Positions 20,143 through 34,262 of a stretch of 64,000 bases of DNA are shown here, piece by piece (the first letter of the stretch is position 1; the number at the start of each line of letters is the position of its first letter). The translations under genes were made by a program, and so were the position numbers. The stretch lies in assembly GCA_004764695.1 (NCBI GenBank), contig SMSO01000031.1:1969048-2033047 (forward strand). The letters run 5' to 3'. The notes beneath the pieces were generated by a model, which was not told where the DNA came from, did not search any database, and was given only the letters and a program-made list of their open reading frames with translations. This DNA comes from Schizochytrium sp. TIO01. Lineage: Eukaryota; Sar; Bigyra; Thraustochytrida; Thraustochytriidae.

Positions 20143-22145
20143 CAAGTCCATAGGGGGCACCTTCTTTTGCATCAGGCCGTCGGAATTATGAAAGTATTTC
20201 AAGTAAAAGTTTTTTAAAGATCGTACAGAATGAGAATAAAATAACCATGTGTGAGAGCCTGCCTATTGGAAAGATCAATATAGAACGAATGAATGAATGA
20301 ATGAATAAATAAATAAATAAAGAAATGTGTTTTAGCAGGCGCTCCGTTTTTAGATTCTTTGTGAACTTGGAGAAACAACTTATTTTTTTACGTGCAAAGT
20401 ATTTATTTATAGATACGGGAAGGGATCTCTTCAAATCCACGCATACGTATTGATCATTGATTCACCCGTCCTCCATCATTTCTGAGTAATTCATACCTAT
20501 TCCTTTCGTCAATAAGGCGCATGCGTTGATGAGCGAGACTGGTGAGTTAAACATCCTCAGCTCGAACCTTGCTTCCATCCTTTTCATGGTCGTTCGCCCT
20601 TTTGAAATCGTGATCATCCATAGGCACCCTTTATTCATGAAGCATCTGAAAACTAGAAAACATTTTAGAATCCCATAACTGATACTTCATATCATCCATC
20701 GATCTACATCCAGAGCAATCTTGTTTCTCGATGATCTTCTTCCTTCGGTGGGTTTCTTCAACTTGAAGTTGCTGATTGGTGGATCTTCAATTGGTTGGAG
20801 CTTGAGACGACAGAAGCTGCTGCAAAGAATTCTTTGTGCGTTGCCTCCATTCTCCAAACATTGCTTCGCGCGAGTCACTCACCCAACAAAGCAGCCTGCA
20901 ATAAACTGATGAAACGGAAGTAGTCAAATAAGCCAAGTCCTTTTAGTTCGTGGAGGCGGTTCCCGCTTTTTGCAAATGGTTGCACTTCGAGACCTTGAAA
21001 GAATAGTTTTCTTTCCTCTTCAATCATCTTCTTTCTATTTTCATTTGACAGTTTACTACGATACATGTATGTATGAATGTATGTATGTGTGAATGAATGT
21101 ATGTATGCATACAGATAGATGGATGAATTAAAAATAAATGAGAGGAAATGAATAAAATACAGGAAGGCCTTGAAAAGGGGGCGCACTCGTCAAGATCATA
21201 AGGGGTGTCGAAAGCGTTGATGATGGGTTAATGAAATAGGAAAAAGCACTTATTTGGAAGGGTCGCAAGAGGTCGATGGATAATATTCCGTTGCAAGACT
21301 CTCCTTAGACTGACTCGCATGGCTAGACAAAGAAAGGCCGCTTCAAAGGCATGCATGCATGCGTGCATGCATACAAACCGAAAGGCAGCAGGTCAATCTC
21401 CAAGATGATTTTAAAAACAAAACAAAACAAAAACTATAGAGAAATAAGGAAAAGAAAAGTAAAGAAAACAACACTTGTTTGTGTTTTAAAAAGGTAAAAA
21501 CCAGGAAAGATTCTTTGTTTCAACTTTCTCTGGTTGAAACAGAGATCATTTTATTTTATTTTATTTTAAAATACTAAATAATATTTATTATTCAAATAAT
21601 AATAATAATTATAATAATAATAAAAGCAGTGTACGGATTCTTAAAATATTATTTTTCGTACTTGTTTATTTACCACATTCCTTTTCAAATAAAATAAGAA
21701 GAAATCACCAAAACTACAGCAGAAAGTGCAATAAGCTTCGCTTTGGAATTCCGGTTGGGGCCGCGGGCCTCTCAACAGGAAGTCTTCCTCTTTCAGGACT
21801 TTCCTGATTAAATACAATCCTGGAGAAGGGAGACTCCTTTGCGGCCAATAAGTTCTCTCCGCAACCAATGGTGGCGTTTTCCGCTTCCTGTTTTCAGGCT
21901 CGCTCGTTCGTTCTGGTCTCGAAGTCACCTTCAAGGTCATCCGTTTTATGCTAAAGCAGCAACGCGCACTGTATTAAAGTCCGTGAAGCACAAGAGCGCT
22001 ACATCCCTTTAGATCGAATTGTTGGGACCTTTTCTTGCATATATCTATATATATAGATATAGATGTATATATTTAAGATAAATAAATATAACGTAGGTAA
22101 ACTTAAAATAAAAGTAAAGGAAGTTGTATATACAAGTTAACTCAG

Positions 22146-23170
<1,025 letters not shown>

Positions 23171-23456
23171 TGCATGCGGTCCCTTCGTACGTGCGAGTTA
23201 AGCTCAGTCTGTCTGAAGATTGAAGTTGCCTGCACACGCAGACAGGCAGACACAGAGGGCTCCGTCTCCTCCTCCTCCCTCTTCTTTCCTCCCGCCGGTG
23301 CCTCAGTCAAACTAGACCTTCTGCGAGATAGAGTATCTTCGCAGCCTCCGTTCCCTTCCTTCCTTCAGTCCACTGGAATCTGCGACGTGGCTCTGCTGAT
23401 CTGATCTGCTTGTCTCGTAAAAAACTTCCGCTGCTTCTTTCTGCCCTCTTCCACAG

Positions 23457-23643
23457 TAAAGGAGACAGAGAGAAGGAAGGAAGTAAGGAAGGAAGAAGAA
23501 GAGAGAAAGAAAGAGAAAGAAAGAGAAAAAAGTTTCAAAGACAGAGACAGAGAGAAAAAGAGATTAGAAAGATAAACAAAGAGAAAGACTAAAAGAGAGA
23601 CAAAGAGAAAGGAATTACAAAGGCAAAGAAGACAAAGACGAAG
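23457..23643. repeat. Polypurine tract (GA-rich)
   Basis: Nearly 190 bases with few pyrimidines on the plus strand, composed of GAGAAAG-, GGAAGG- and ACAGAGAC-like words. Such tracts can form triplex (H-) DNA. Confidence 0.7.
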
Positions 23644-23702
23644 AATCTTTCGCAATCTATGGATCCACAGAGGCACGTACCGATCAACCTGTTCCGATAA
23701 TC

Positions 23703-24076
23703 TTTGCTTTGCTTTGCTTTGCTTTGCTTTGCTTTGCTTTGCTTTGCTTTGCTTTGCTTTGCTTTGCTTTGCTTTGCTTTGCTTTGCTTTGCTTTGCTTT
23801 GCTTTGCTTTGCTTGCTTTGCTTTGCTTTGCTTTGCTTTGCTTTGCTTTGCTTTGCTTTGCTTTGCTTTGCTTTGCTTTGCTTTGCTTTGCTTTGCTTTG
23901 CTTTGCTTTGCTTTGCTTTGCTTTGCTTTGCTTTGCTTTGCTTTGCTTTGCTTTGCTTTGCTTTGCTTTGCTTTGCTTTGCTTTGCTTTGCTTTGCTTTG
24001 CTTTGCTTTGCTTTGCTTTGCTTTGCTTTGCTTTGCTTTGCTTTGCTTTGCTTTGCTTTGTTTTGCTTTGTTTTGC
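23703..24076. repeat. (GCTTT)n pentanucleotide array, about 75 copies
   Basis: Almost perfect tandem pentamers. One unit near 23811 has lost a T, shifting the frame, and two TTTTG variants end the array. The pentamer has no stop triplet in any plus-strand frame nor on the complement, so all three plus frames and a minus frame are open for over 400 bases; none should be read as a gene. Confidence 0.97.
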
Positions 24077-24207
24077 CGCGTTCGAAGGAAGGAAGGACGC
24101 TCGAGCGAAGAGAGCAGTGGATAGCCAGCTAGAAGGGTTGGCGTGGAGCGGATATGGAGTGTGACGGAAGCGAGAGATGGTGTTCAAGCAGGTAGCAGCC
24201 GCCTCGT

Positions 24208-24300
24208 TTGCATGTATGTATATACATATGTATATTTGTATATTTGTATATTTGTATATTTGTATATTTGTATGTATGTATGTAGATATGTATATGTGTG
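24208..24300. repeat. TATTTG / TATG repeat
   Basis: Five tandem copies of a TATATTTG-like unit followed by GTAT repeats. Confidence 0.7.
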
Positions 24301-25002
24301 CATTGTGAATGTATGCGTGTGAGTGTGCGGGTCCTTGGAGCACTTTAGCACCGTCGTCAACCTGCCTCCCGCCTGTTCGGCTGTACCCCATGCGTTGACG
24401 CAGCTGCTGCTCCTTGGTCTTGCGAACCCTCGTATCGCCGGCTCCACTTGCTCAGTTCCTTTCTTCGCCTACCTAGCCAGAGCCCGCTCAAGCAAGTGCC
24501 ATCGAGCCCGGCAAGAACCGGAGCTCAGTGCTCATCCTCATCCTCGACGTGCTCGAGAGGCTGGCTTGCTCGCTGCTTGCTCGCTGCTTGCCTGCTTGCT
24601 TGCTTGCTGCTTGCCTGCTTGCTGCTTGCGTGCTTGCTGCTTGGCAGGCCTTGGCAGGCCTTGGCAGACGTGGGCCTTGGCATGCGGGCTCGCAGGCAGC
24701 AGAGACCGCCTCGTCCTGATTGTTGGTTGGCTTGGTGTCGAATGGTTGGTGCACTGAGGCGCGCGTGTTGCTTACGCCAAATCTTGAGGAGGAGTAAATC
24801 ATGGTCGACTGCGTTGACTAACGAATTGCCACCGACTGATGGAATCGATCGATGGATCGATTGATGGATCGATTGACTGATTGACTTTGGAGTGCTACGT
24901 GCATAGAGAGGTATTGGAGCTGACAATCTTTTACTCCTCTTACTTACTTACACGAACAGACAGAGAGCCGAGCGAATGTAAATGATTGAAGTAGTTAAAC
25001 AA

Positions 25003-25132
25003 GCAAACAAACAAACAAACAAACAAACAAACAAACAAACAAACAAACAAACAAACAAACAAACAAACAAACAAACAAACAAACAAACAAACAAACAAAC
25101 AAACAAACAAACAAACAAACAAACAAACAAAC
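25003..25132. repeat. (CAAA)n microsatellite, about 32 copies
   Basis: About 130 bases of uninterrupted CAAA tetramers. The array lacks stops in several frames and so produces spurious open frames. Confidence 0.95.
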
Positions 25133-25591
25133 GAAACGAAAGGAAGGAAGGAAGAAAAGCAAAAGAGAAAAAACAATTTTACTTAATAAATAAGGGGAAC
25201 AACAAAAGAGCAAAGAGCAAAGGAGCAAACAAATATGGGCACAGATTTGTACCTACGTAGATGCATGCTTTCACTTCGCCTTCATCACTCACATGCTGCT
25301 TGTTTGTTTCGTCACCTGGCCACCAGAGAAATCAATAGAGATATCCTTGCGGCCAGTGCTTTCAGGGCCGCCTTCGTCTGCGTTTGTCCCTGCACTTCTT
25401 CTTCTTCTTCTTCTTCACAGACTTTTACTTACGCGCCAATTTACTTACTCTACAATTACTGTAGATTTTGTTTGTTGTTCGTCAGCGAAACTATCTCGGT
25501 TACGCAAGCGAGCGAATACATTTGACTGGTCACGCTTTCGAATCACTCGCTCACTTAAACAAGCAGAGCAGTGTCGATATACACATACATA

Positions 25592-25634
25592 AATGAATGA
25601 ATGAATGAATGAATGAATGAATGAATGAATGAAT
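25592..25634. repeat. (AATG)n microsatellite
   Basis: About ten uninterrupted copies of AATG. Confidence 0.9.
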
Positions 25635-26061
25635 AAACAACAAGTGTGAAGATCTCGCTCTTTAGAACGAACTGAAGAAAAAGACAAACCAGCGCAAAAA
25701 GAAATAAAGGAATCTAAGGAGGCTTCGCTGCTTTTGCTTCCTGCGATGCTTGGCAGCCTCCGTGCGGAATACAGCGGCCTATCTTTTCCGCTTGATCGAT
25801 ACTCCTGGAGTATAAACATTAACTAAATGACTGAAATACTTGTAACCCAGGGTCAGCAGCACAGTCCGTCTAGCTACAGAATAGATGACCTCTATGAACA
25901 GACGGAAGAGACAGCATCCGTGAAAATGACACCATACTTTCCTGCACTCTTAGAGAGAAGTTAGTAAACAGAAGAAAATGGTCTTTCTCTTTGAAATAAA
26001 TAGACGATAAAATTAGTTGAAAACATTTACTTTCTTTAAGTTTTTTATTAAAAAAAGTAAA

Positions 26062-26190
26062 AACAAAATCTAAAAGCAAAATCTAAAAGCAAAATCTAAA
26101 AGCAAAATCTAAAAACAAAATCTAAAAACAAAATCTAAAAACAAAAAGTAAAAGCAAAATCTAAAAAAACAAATCCTAAAAACAAAATTC
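26062..26190. repeat. 13-bp tandem repeat (CAAAATCTAAAAG)
   Basis: About nine tandem copies of a 13-base unit, with G-to-A substitution in later copies and decay at the right end. Confidence 0.85.
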
Positions 26191-26701
26191 GGCGCTAACT
26201 TGGCACTTCTTACTCAAATCAACTTTTCGTTGAAAAGTTGAGCATGTTCAATTATTTTCAACATTAATAAAATGTTTGGGGTTTTTAATTCCAAATTCAT
26301 GGTTACTACTCTGTTTAACCCCTTTTGTCCAAAAGAAGAGAGCATCACGAAGGATGTTTATCTATCTTTTAGACCAGGAAGAAGGATTGTACGTTAGCAG
26401 ATAACACGCAATGGCGCACAAAACACTGCAAATTTGAGGGTAGAGCGCTTCGCTGTGATACCGCCACTGCTACTGCTGCTGTCGAGAAGGGCCGCAGCTA
26501 TTTTACTTGACCTACCCATCCATCCATCCATTCAATCCATTCATCCAGGCTTCGCATATCTTTGAGTCCACAGTTCGTGTTACATCGAGCGAGGACTGAT
26601 GAGTCCGGGGCCGCGCCTACGCGGACCACAAACATCTTTGCTCCATCGAGGCGTTCGACGTTCTTCGCGCCAAGTTTCATCATTTCACGCACTGACCGAC
26701 A

Positions 26702-26765
26702 GCGAGAGAAGAGGAGAGAAGAGAAGAGAAGAGAAGAGAAGCGAAAGGGAGGGAAGGAAGGGGGC
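26702..26765. repeat. GAGAA purine repeat
   Basis: Tandem GAGAA pentamers passing into GGGAGGGAAGG; purines only for over 50 bases. Confidence 0.8.
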
Positions 26766-26937
26766 AGTCTTTGCCTCTTCGCCTCAGATATCTCGTACAT
26801 GCCGCGATCTAGGCTCTCCCGGCCCAGCTAGTACGCAATTTCCCGATTTATTGTCTTCCCGAATGGATTTTGTGTCACTTGCAACGCATCGATCGATCGA
26901 TCGCGAATCCTACATCTCGAAGATGAAGATGGAAACA

Positions 26938-27045
26938 AACCGAACTCAAACAAACTCAACCAAACTCAAACAAACTCAAACAAACTCAACCAAACCAAAC
27001 TCAAACAAACCGAACTCAAACATACCAAATTCAACCAAACAAACC
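26938..27045. repeat. AAACTCAACC / AAACTC repeat
   Basis: Imperfect tandem copies of CAAACTCAAAC and CAACCAAACT over about 100 bases. Confidence 0.75.
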
Positions 27046-30000
27046 TAGCAAGGCTCGCTCGCTTGCATGCATGCACACACGCACATTTGCCGGTCAGCAG
27101 CTCAATTATGAAAGTCTTCGGCGCTAAACTGTCCAACTTGAAGATTTCCAAATCCTCAGGCCCTGTCCTGAACTGACTGGCATCAAACAGACAAGGCATA
27201 TGATATATATACATAGATGCAGGGGTACACGCGCTCACCGGCCATTAACGCATGCCTGGCACGCTCGTCTTTACAACAGCAGACAAGGCCAGGAAAGTGG
27301 AAACGTGCCGAATTCGCACAACAGGCCGCAAAGTGCCCCTTCAGGACTGGAAAAAGCCGAGCTAGTTAGCTGTTGTTCTACGCCTTCGAGGGCAGGACAG
27401 GAACTTGAGGAGTTGAGCTCCTCCTTTGACTCGGTTCTTCGCGCTTGAAAGGCCCTCCGCCGCGATTGCGTCTCTTTCGGCACCTGCAAGACTGGTTCGC
27501 CGCGTGCAGTACTCGGCATGGATGCAAGCTTCGTCTGCGTATGTACGTGTGTGCGTTTGTATGTATGATTGTATTGTTGTATGTATTTAAGGGTTGCATG
27601 CGATATGAAGGAGCATCGATCGACTTTCAACTTGCTTCCGTTTCTATTTCATGAAGACTTCGCCTCCCTGACTGTCCAAACGGAAAAAAGCACAAAAAAC
27701 AAAATAAAACATTGAGATTACTAGAAAATGCAAAACATACAGTCATTCATATTCATTCATTTATGTTCGTTCATTCATATTCATTCATCCATAATCATTC
27801 ATTCTCCTTCATTCATTCATTCTCTTCTCTTCTCTTCTCTTGTCTAGGAAGGAACTCCTGCACCTTTTATGACCGGTTCTTCCAAGTGCACCACAGACGG
27901 CAATAGCTTTACTAGGGTTGCACATCAAACACTTATTCGGTTTCTCGCACTTACGAGTGCTTCATTATCTTTGACAATAGAAATATTTTATTATTATTAT
28001 TTGTTTTGTTGTTTGTGCTTATCCGATGCCTACCATCACCTATGGATAGCTGCGCAGTATGCAAGGGCCTCAAATAGAGTTTACAAATAGTAATTTTTTT
28101 ATTTCGTATAAAATAAGAAATAAACAAAACAATGATCGACGCATTCTCGCTATATACCACATCCAGCCCCTTGACCCCACAAATATAACCCTTGTTTATG
28201 ATCTATTATCTTTAGTGAACTAATAAGTCTGGGGTTGAATGAAATTCAACGGTAAATTGCTGACGGGGTCGGGATACTTCATATTTGTCAATGGAGGCAA
28301 GCGCAGAGTTAATAAAGTATAGACTTTATGCAGATAAGCGGATTTTCAGATAGAAAAGGAGTAGAGTATTTCGATGGCTTCTTAGTCAGGACCATCGAAA
28401 ATTAATATCTCTACATATTGAAACGGAAAATGTGTCCTGTATACTGTACAGGAGGGGATACCTGAGAAAAGGACACGGAGGTGAAAGACGACAGCAGTCT
28501 TCGCTTTCATTCGCCACGACACTAGTTGAGACTTCCTTATCGACATGATTTCTGCAAATGAGTTCATCTGTAGCAAGCCAATTCACCTTTGCTTTGACCA
28601 GGAGGATCTACTCGTAATAAGAACGCAATGTTGAGCAGCTCTGCACCGTTCAAGTCGATGTGTTAGCTTCTATGTGATGTATGGTTTTGTATTTACTGAT
28701 GACACTTCTCTCGACTCAAACACAAAATGTTGGACACAGTGGACGACTTAAGCCAAGGCTGGACCTTTACGTTCAAAATGCAGAGTTGGATTCTTTCAAG
28801 ATGACACAGAATCACTCCATTGATCCTTTTACCACGTTCTTGCTTAATCTCTCCACCAGTACGTTTAAGCAGTATCCATAGGTATACTGGTCGACACATC
28901 AAGAATAGAATACCCCGACGACTGCGTTTTGTTGTTATCACAGGCAGTATTAGCTGATCATTAAATTTCTAGATGCAAGATCTAATGCTCGTATTTCATC
29001 ACTACGTGAGAGAACTCCGTTAATCTCAATCGAATTGTAACATTTCAAACGGAATCTACGATGCAAGCTTCGTTGAATTTCATACAAGACACGCCGCTGA
29101 GTGCGTTATATAGTGCAGACAGAACCTAGGTGAAGACGAGCATTATACTATTGGACCAGGATTATACATGCGAGTCCAAGTCTAAACTTTAATCCATGCG
29201 CAACTAACGAATGGAATTTTATCAGATGATATCTCAGCGATGTTCAACTTTTTATATGTTTTCATATTCATTGTAGTTCATCGACAGTTCACGCATGCAC
29301 CTAAGTGCACCTGGCAATCAGATGCTGATACTATCTAATAGAACGAACTGATGTGAATATTAACTCGATGCCTTTTAGGTGTTGTGAACGAAAAAACATC
29401 CTCTAGATTCTTATGATCGCGAAGGAGCTCCAATACAAAAGTCTATCAATTAGTCAACTATTCCTGCAACAAAATGGCCTGCCGAAACGCAATTTTATGA
29501 TGTCCAACAATTAAAGTGTTTGAGTACACCTGAAGGTATCATCTCGCATGCTAAGACGGGGGTGGCAGGGGTCATTTCATGCGTCATAATAGTATCGGAG
29601 GGAAAGAAAGAATCCCTCAAGCACAAAGTTGAAAACTCTTTGGAAAAACTGTTGTTGTTCTGATACAAGGACCATTCCTTTTTTAAAAAATAAATTTAAA
29701 TAAATATAACCTCATCTTTGGTTTCTTAATTTTAATTTAAATATTTCTTTTCTTTTTTTCTTCTGAAATTTAAAACGTTTAACTAAAAAGCACTGACCCA
29801 CATCAGAAAATTCTTCCAAGTTTTATTCATTCCTTTTCTTCTCCTATACTATTAGTTATTTACATTCCAACAAAGCTTTACTCTCTTCTATTACAAGGTA
29901 CTGATGCTTCTTTTATAGCTTCTACCTCCCTTATCTATTAGCATCCAAGCATTTTTAAAGTATGAAGTAGAAGCACTAGTAGCAGGACAACTTCCCTTAA

Positions 30001-31084
30001 TTCGATGAGATGGAAGAAATTAGTCCTCGTTCTCTGCGGCTTCTTCATCGATGGGTTTCCTGTATTACGGTAGTCGTATCTTCGTTCGGTGCTCTCTTTG
30101 AACTGAGCAACGCCATTCCAAGGTCAAACGCGTAGATCCCAAGCGACATCAAACTGCGAAAGTGCTCTCGCCCATAATATTTTAACCGTTGGCGTTTCTC
30201 CTGAGGCCTCACCTAGGTAGGTGGTCATATTATAATAGCACAAACAAATAAATGAACAATTCAACTATCGATCTAAAACTTGAATGAAGGACTGTACCTT
30301 CAACTTAAAGAACACAAGGTATTGTTATTCAATCTCAATGAGAAGCATGAATATGAAAACCAAGAGTGCCGGACCCTTTAGTTTACTTTGAAGGCTGTTC
30401 AGCCAGAGGTCTTTTACTATCCGGAAAAAACCCACTGCAGTATATAGTTGTATATATAGTTGTAGCTTGGCATGTATTGCAGCCTCATCCTAAGTCAGCG
30501 TCTCCGCATCCATGCGCCAGATATTGTCTATCTATCTGTTTGACTGGAGAAAGGCTAATTCACTTGCCTTTATTTATTGCCCTTAACATGCATTCATCTT
30601 ATTTTGCTAGTCTACTTTTTGTCTTTGAAAAAGAAAACAGAAAATAACCAAAATAACCAAAATATATGTTTGTTCTTTAGTTATCTGCTACAATTTATAA
30701 AAGAGCGAGAGAGAAAGACGAGGCGAGAGCTCACTCATAGGATTCGACATACTCAAAGAAGGGCCGTAGACAGCCAGCGTCTAACTTGACGAAGAGAACC
30801 GCAAAAGCACGTGCAAGCAAACGCTAAAAGCTGCAAAATGGAGCGAAGATTCAACAGATTCATGAAGAAACTCAACCTACTTATTCCGCTGATCCAAAGG
30901 TGCTGTTTTCGCCGGCCTCAAGTGATCAGCTTTTTACATATGCTGCGTCGTTTCCTTCCTTTCTAAAGGACGATCTTCTCTGGCTGCTGCAAAAATCCAG
31001 GCTCCGTTTTGACCTTGTTCTCTTCCATAATTACGGAATCACCTCTCACTTAGTCAGAGTAATCTGTGTCGCAGTTGTTACCTT

Positions 31085-31170
31085 GAAAGATAAAAAGAAA
31101 GAAGAAAAATAAGAAGGGAAAAAAAGAGGTGGGGAGGGGAAAAGAAAAAAAAGAAAAGAAAAGAAGGGGG
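31085..31170. repeat. Polypurine tract
   Basis: About 85 bases of A and G with very few T interruptions, ending in a G-run. Confidence 0.75.
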
Positions 31171-33063
31171 CTCTAGCCTCAAGCTAGGTAATCTAATATA
31201 TTATGATGATCGACACTGATAACAGGGATTCCTTTGTGTGCCAGTATTGGCAATAAAAGCGGGTGAGTTGTCCAATGAAAAGCTGTTTCGGTGCAGAAAG
31301 AAAGCATCTGGTACGGCCAGAAAGCGGTTTTGTACCTTTAAGAGTCTCTTCTGCCGTGGTAGTATACATTGAAGAACCTACTTTACAACATTGCCACCTT
31401 TTTTTTTCTTTTTGAAAATTAAAAAGTGATTATACAATTCAGAAGAGTACTTTGTTCATTTGCTCCTCCTTTAAAACATACCATCTTTTTTCCTTCAGAG
31501 GTGTTTCATTTAACTTTAAAAGAGATGGTAGCTTGAAGTTAAATAAGTTAAAATATAAATATAATAAATTATAAGAAATAAAAATCACAAAAGACTTTCT
31601 TGCAGCAGTAACGAGTAACCGCAATTGAAGAAGTACTATCTTTCAAAGACGATGCATCATTTTTTAATTTTAAAAGAAATATAATAATAACAATAATAAA
31701 TCGCCTGCCTTCTCCGAACGAAGACTGCCATCCGGGAAAGAGGGGGATGTTTGGTTTGGTGGAGGCAACCAATCCAGGACTCGCAATTCTTGTGCCTGGC
31801 TGCACGGAGATAGAATTTATTTCGAATGTAGATGGTTTTGTCCTGTTTGTCCAGACAAACTGTAAGGATTTACTCTTTAATTTAAGAAGCAAAACTTGCG
31901 AAATCAAGAAACTATTACAGCGATGGGCATTCTGAGACTCTAGTATAGGCTCCTTTGCACTGCAATTCTGTGGAGCATCGCCTCATATTATAGGCTGTTG
32001 AAATCCCCTTTTAATCAAAAATGCGGTTGGCGAAGTCGAGTCGATTTGTTGCGTTGGCCACCGTGTTTGGTGCAGGCCAGAACCGATGGGTGAACCAAGA
32101 AGCAAGAGCCTCTCTCCAGAACTGCGAAAGCTAAAAGAGGGAAATGTATGGATGAAATTCTATGAAAGCTTTCGCTGCACTTGGCAGACATCCATCGCCA
32201 TGCCATTAAAAATACCAGGTACGGTAATGAAGTTCTTTTTTCCATAGCGACGGTAAATCAATGTAGAAATAATATTGTTGTTCCTCTTGACCATCGATCA
32301 GTTACTCCATAGCAGGCTGAGTCTGTAACTTCATCCAATAACTCTGATGCAATAACTCCTCACTTCTTTTCTGCGACATAACATGAAGAAGCGGCTGCAG
32401 AAGCCTGCTCGAAGCATTTCTTGATGCCGTAGCTTCATTTGACAGCCTTGCGGTGCCGAAAGTGGGCAATTAGCCGCTGACCCCGAATTGTAGACTTAGA
32501 GTGAAGCACTACATTGTGGTGCAGGCATCGACTAGAAACCAACAATACATTCATACACCACTCGCTCATCGGCACCCTTAACAGCTAGAGGACGAGGCAG
32601 GAGATGTAACACTCGAATCGCACACGCGCACGTATTGTTTGTTAGGATAGTGGATCATCAGAGTATTTTGCCCTCTTTTGCGATTTACAGTCTGCAGCAC
32701 GGTCGAGCTACCGTGAAGCATCGACTGGTGCACGACGTGTTCTCTGCGACGTGGGTTGAACGAGACACGCACTTGAACGAACGCATAGCGAACGATTCAG
32801 CTTGCGGCTATCGCGACCACGCGATGCTCCACCCCGCTACATGTGCAAACCTTTTTTTGCACAACAGAAGGCTCAGCTAACCTCCACAGGAGGCTGCGGA
32901 AATACCCGAGATCGCCTTACATCGTAGAATCCGCACAACCAACCGAGACAGATAGCTAGCTCACTGAGCGGTAGGTCTTCTGCTGTTCCCGCATTTTGTC
33001 AACAGCAGTTGTCCTCTGCGAGTTGCAGCAGCAGACTGTCTGTGATCAGGCGAACCCTGCGCA

Positions 33064-33103
33064 AATAAATAAACAAACAAATAAATAAATAAATAAATAA
33101 ATA
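33064..33103. repeat. (AAAT)n microsatellite
   Basis: About nine AAAT/AAAC tetramers. A second AAAT array of similar size lies at 34222-34263. Confidence 0.85.
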
Positions 33104-34222
33104 ACTTGCTATGCTATGCTATCGTCAGAACTCATAGATTACAACACATTTCGACACATTACAATACAGACATTGCAATACATACACGTGTGGAAATGGC
33201 AGGAACTGCCTTCAATCTAAACCGATTCGCAACGGGTTTCAATCAACCGATCTGAGTTTGCCAAGGCAGCGCTTTCTGGGGGCGCTGTAAACTCTGTGTG
33301 CCCTGCACGTCTCTTGTTCATCGAATTCCATGTACACGTACTTCATTTGACAGCGGAAGACCGCCTCAAGAGCTTCAGTTCGAGAGGAAAACGCAGATTC
33401 TTAAGGGCCGGATTACGATCAGGGGGATGGACCTTCCTCTCGACCTGAACGTCCAACCTGGGGCGTCAATAGAACCAAGATCCGGCTTCGGCAGCAGATC
33501 ATTCGACGAAGGAGTTGAAGCGAACTCTGCGAGGCGTGGCATGCCAACTATTGACCCTTAGTCTTCTTCACTTGCCCTCCTTTGGCCCTCGCTTTTCATG
33601 CCTTTGGATATTCCTCTCATCGCGAATTCTTTGGCTCCAAGAAAGCTGCGATCCCTCATAAAGAATAAAGTGTTTGATTATGGTTTTTGATATCTGCAAG
33701 CAAGCAAGCAAAGCAACACTTTTAACTGGTCAGAGGTGCTGCATTGAAATCTTTTAACTCGGGTGCAAATTCAAGCAAACAACAATCTCTCTCAATTCTG
33801 GCCAAAACAACGACTCATGGCTTCGTAGGAAGGGGTTGTGGTGCCTTGCAGTCATGATGGTTTGGGGGAGATTCTCCTGTCGTTTTCATTCATTATTTTA
33901 GAGATATGTATTACTCATTTGTAAATGCCTATACTTGATTTTGAGAAGTAGATCATCATATCCTTCAACTAACTGATAGTTTTGAGAGAATTTAATGTCT
34001 TTCCGTCCCATTCCTTTCCTTTCCATTCCAATTTCCAAGGTAAAATTTAAACTTTACAATTCATGTCTAAGACCTTTTTTTTAAACTCACTATTGAAAAT
34101 GTCTCTATTTTAATCAAGACTGAGAAAAAAAATATTTCAGTTTTTAAAAATAAACATAACATATTGGTTTTTTAATGTTTTTTTTTAATAAATAAATTAG
34201 ACGTAATAATTATTATATTTAA

Positions 34223-34262
<40 letters not shown>

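Noticed and set aside
23684-24391. Long repeat-peptide frames (LCFAL, KAKQS)
   Set aside because: Artefact of a stop-free pentanucleotide array.
24940-25260. FVCLFVCL / KQTNKQTN frames
   Set aside because: Artefact of the (CAAA)n array.
26596-26633. Hammerhead-ribozyme-like core CTGATGA followed by a GTCCG/CGGAC stem
   Set aside because: The essential GAAA after stem II is absent (the sequence reads CACAAAC), and a competing hairpin CCGCG/CGCGG overlaps. Probably chance.
28200-29650. Possible decayed retroelement inside the desert
   Set aside because: I read both strands for reverse-transcriptase and integrase motifs and found none that could be named; only short broken frames.
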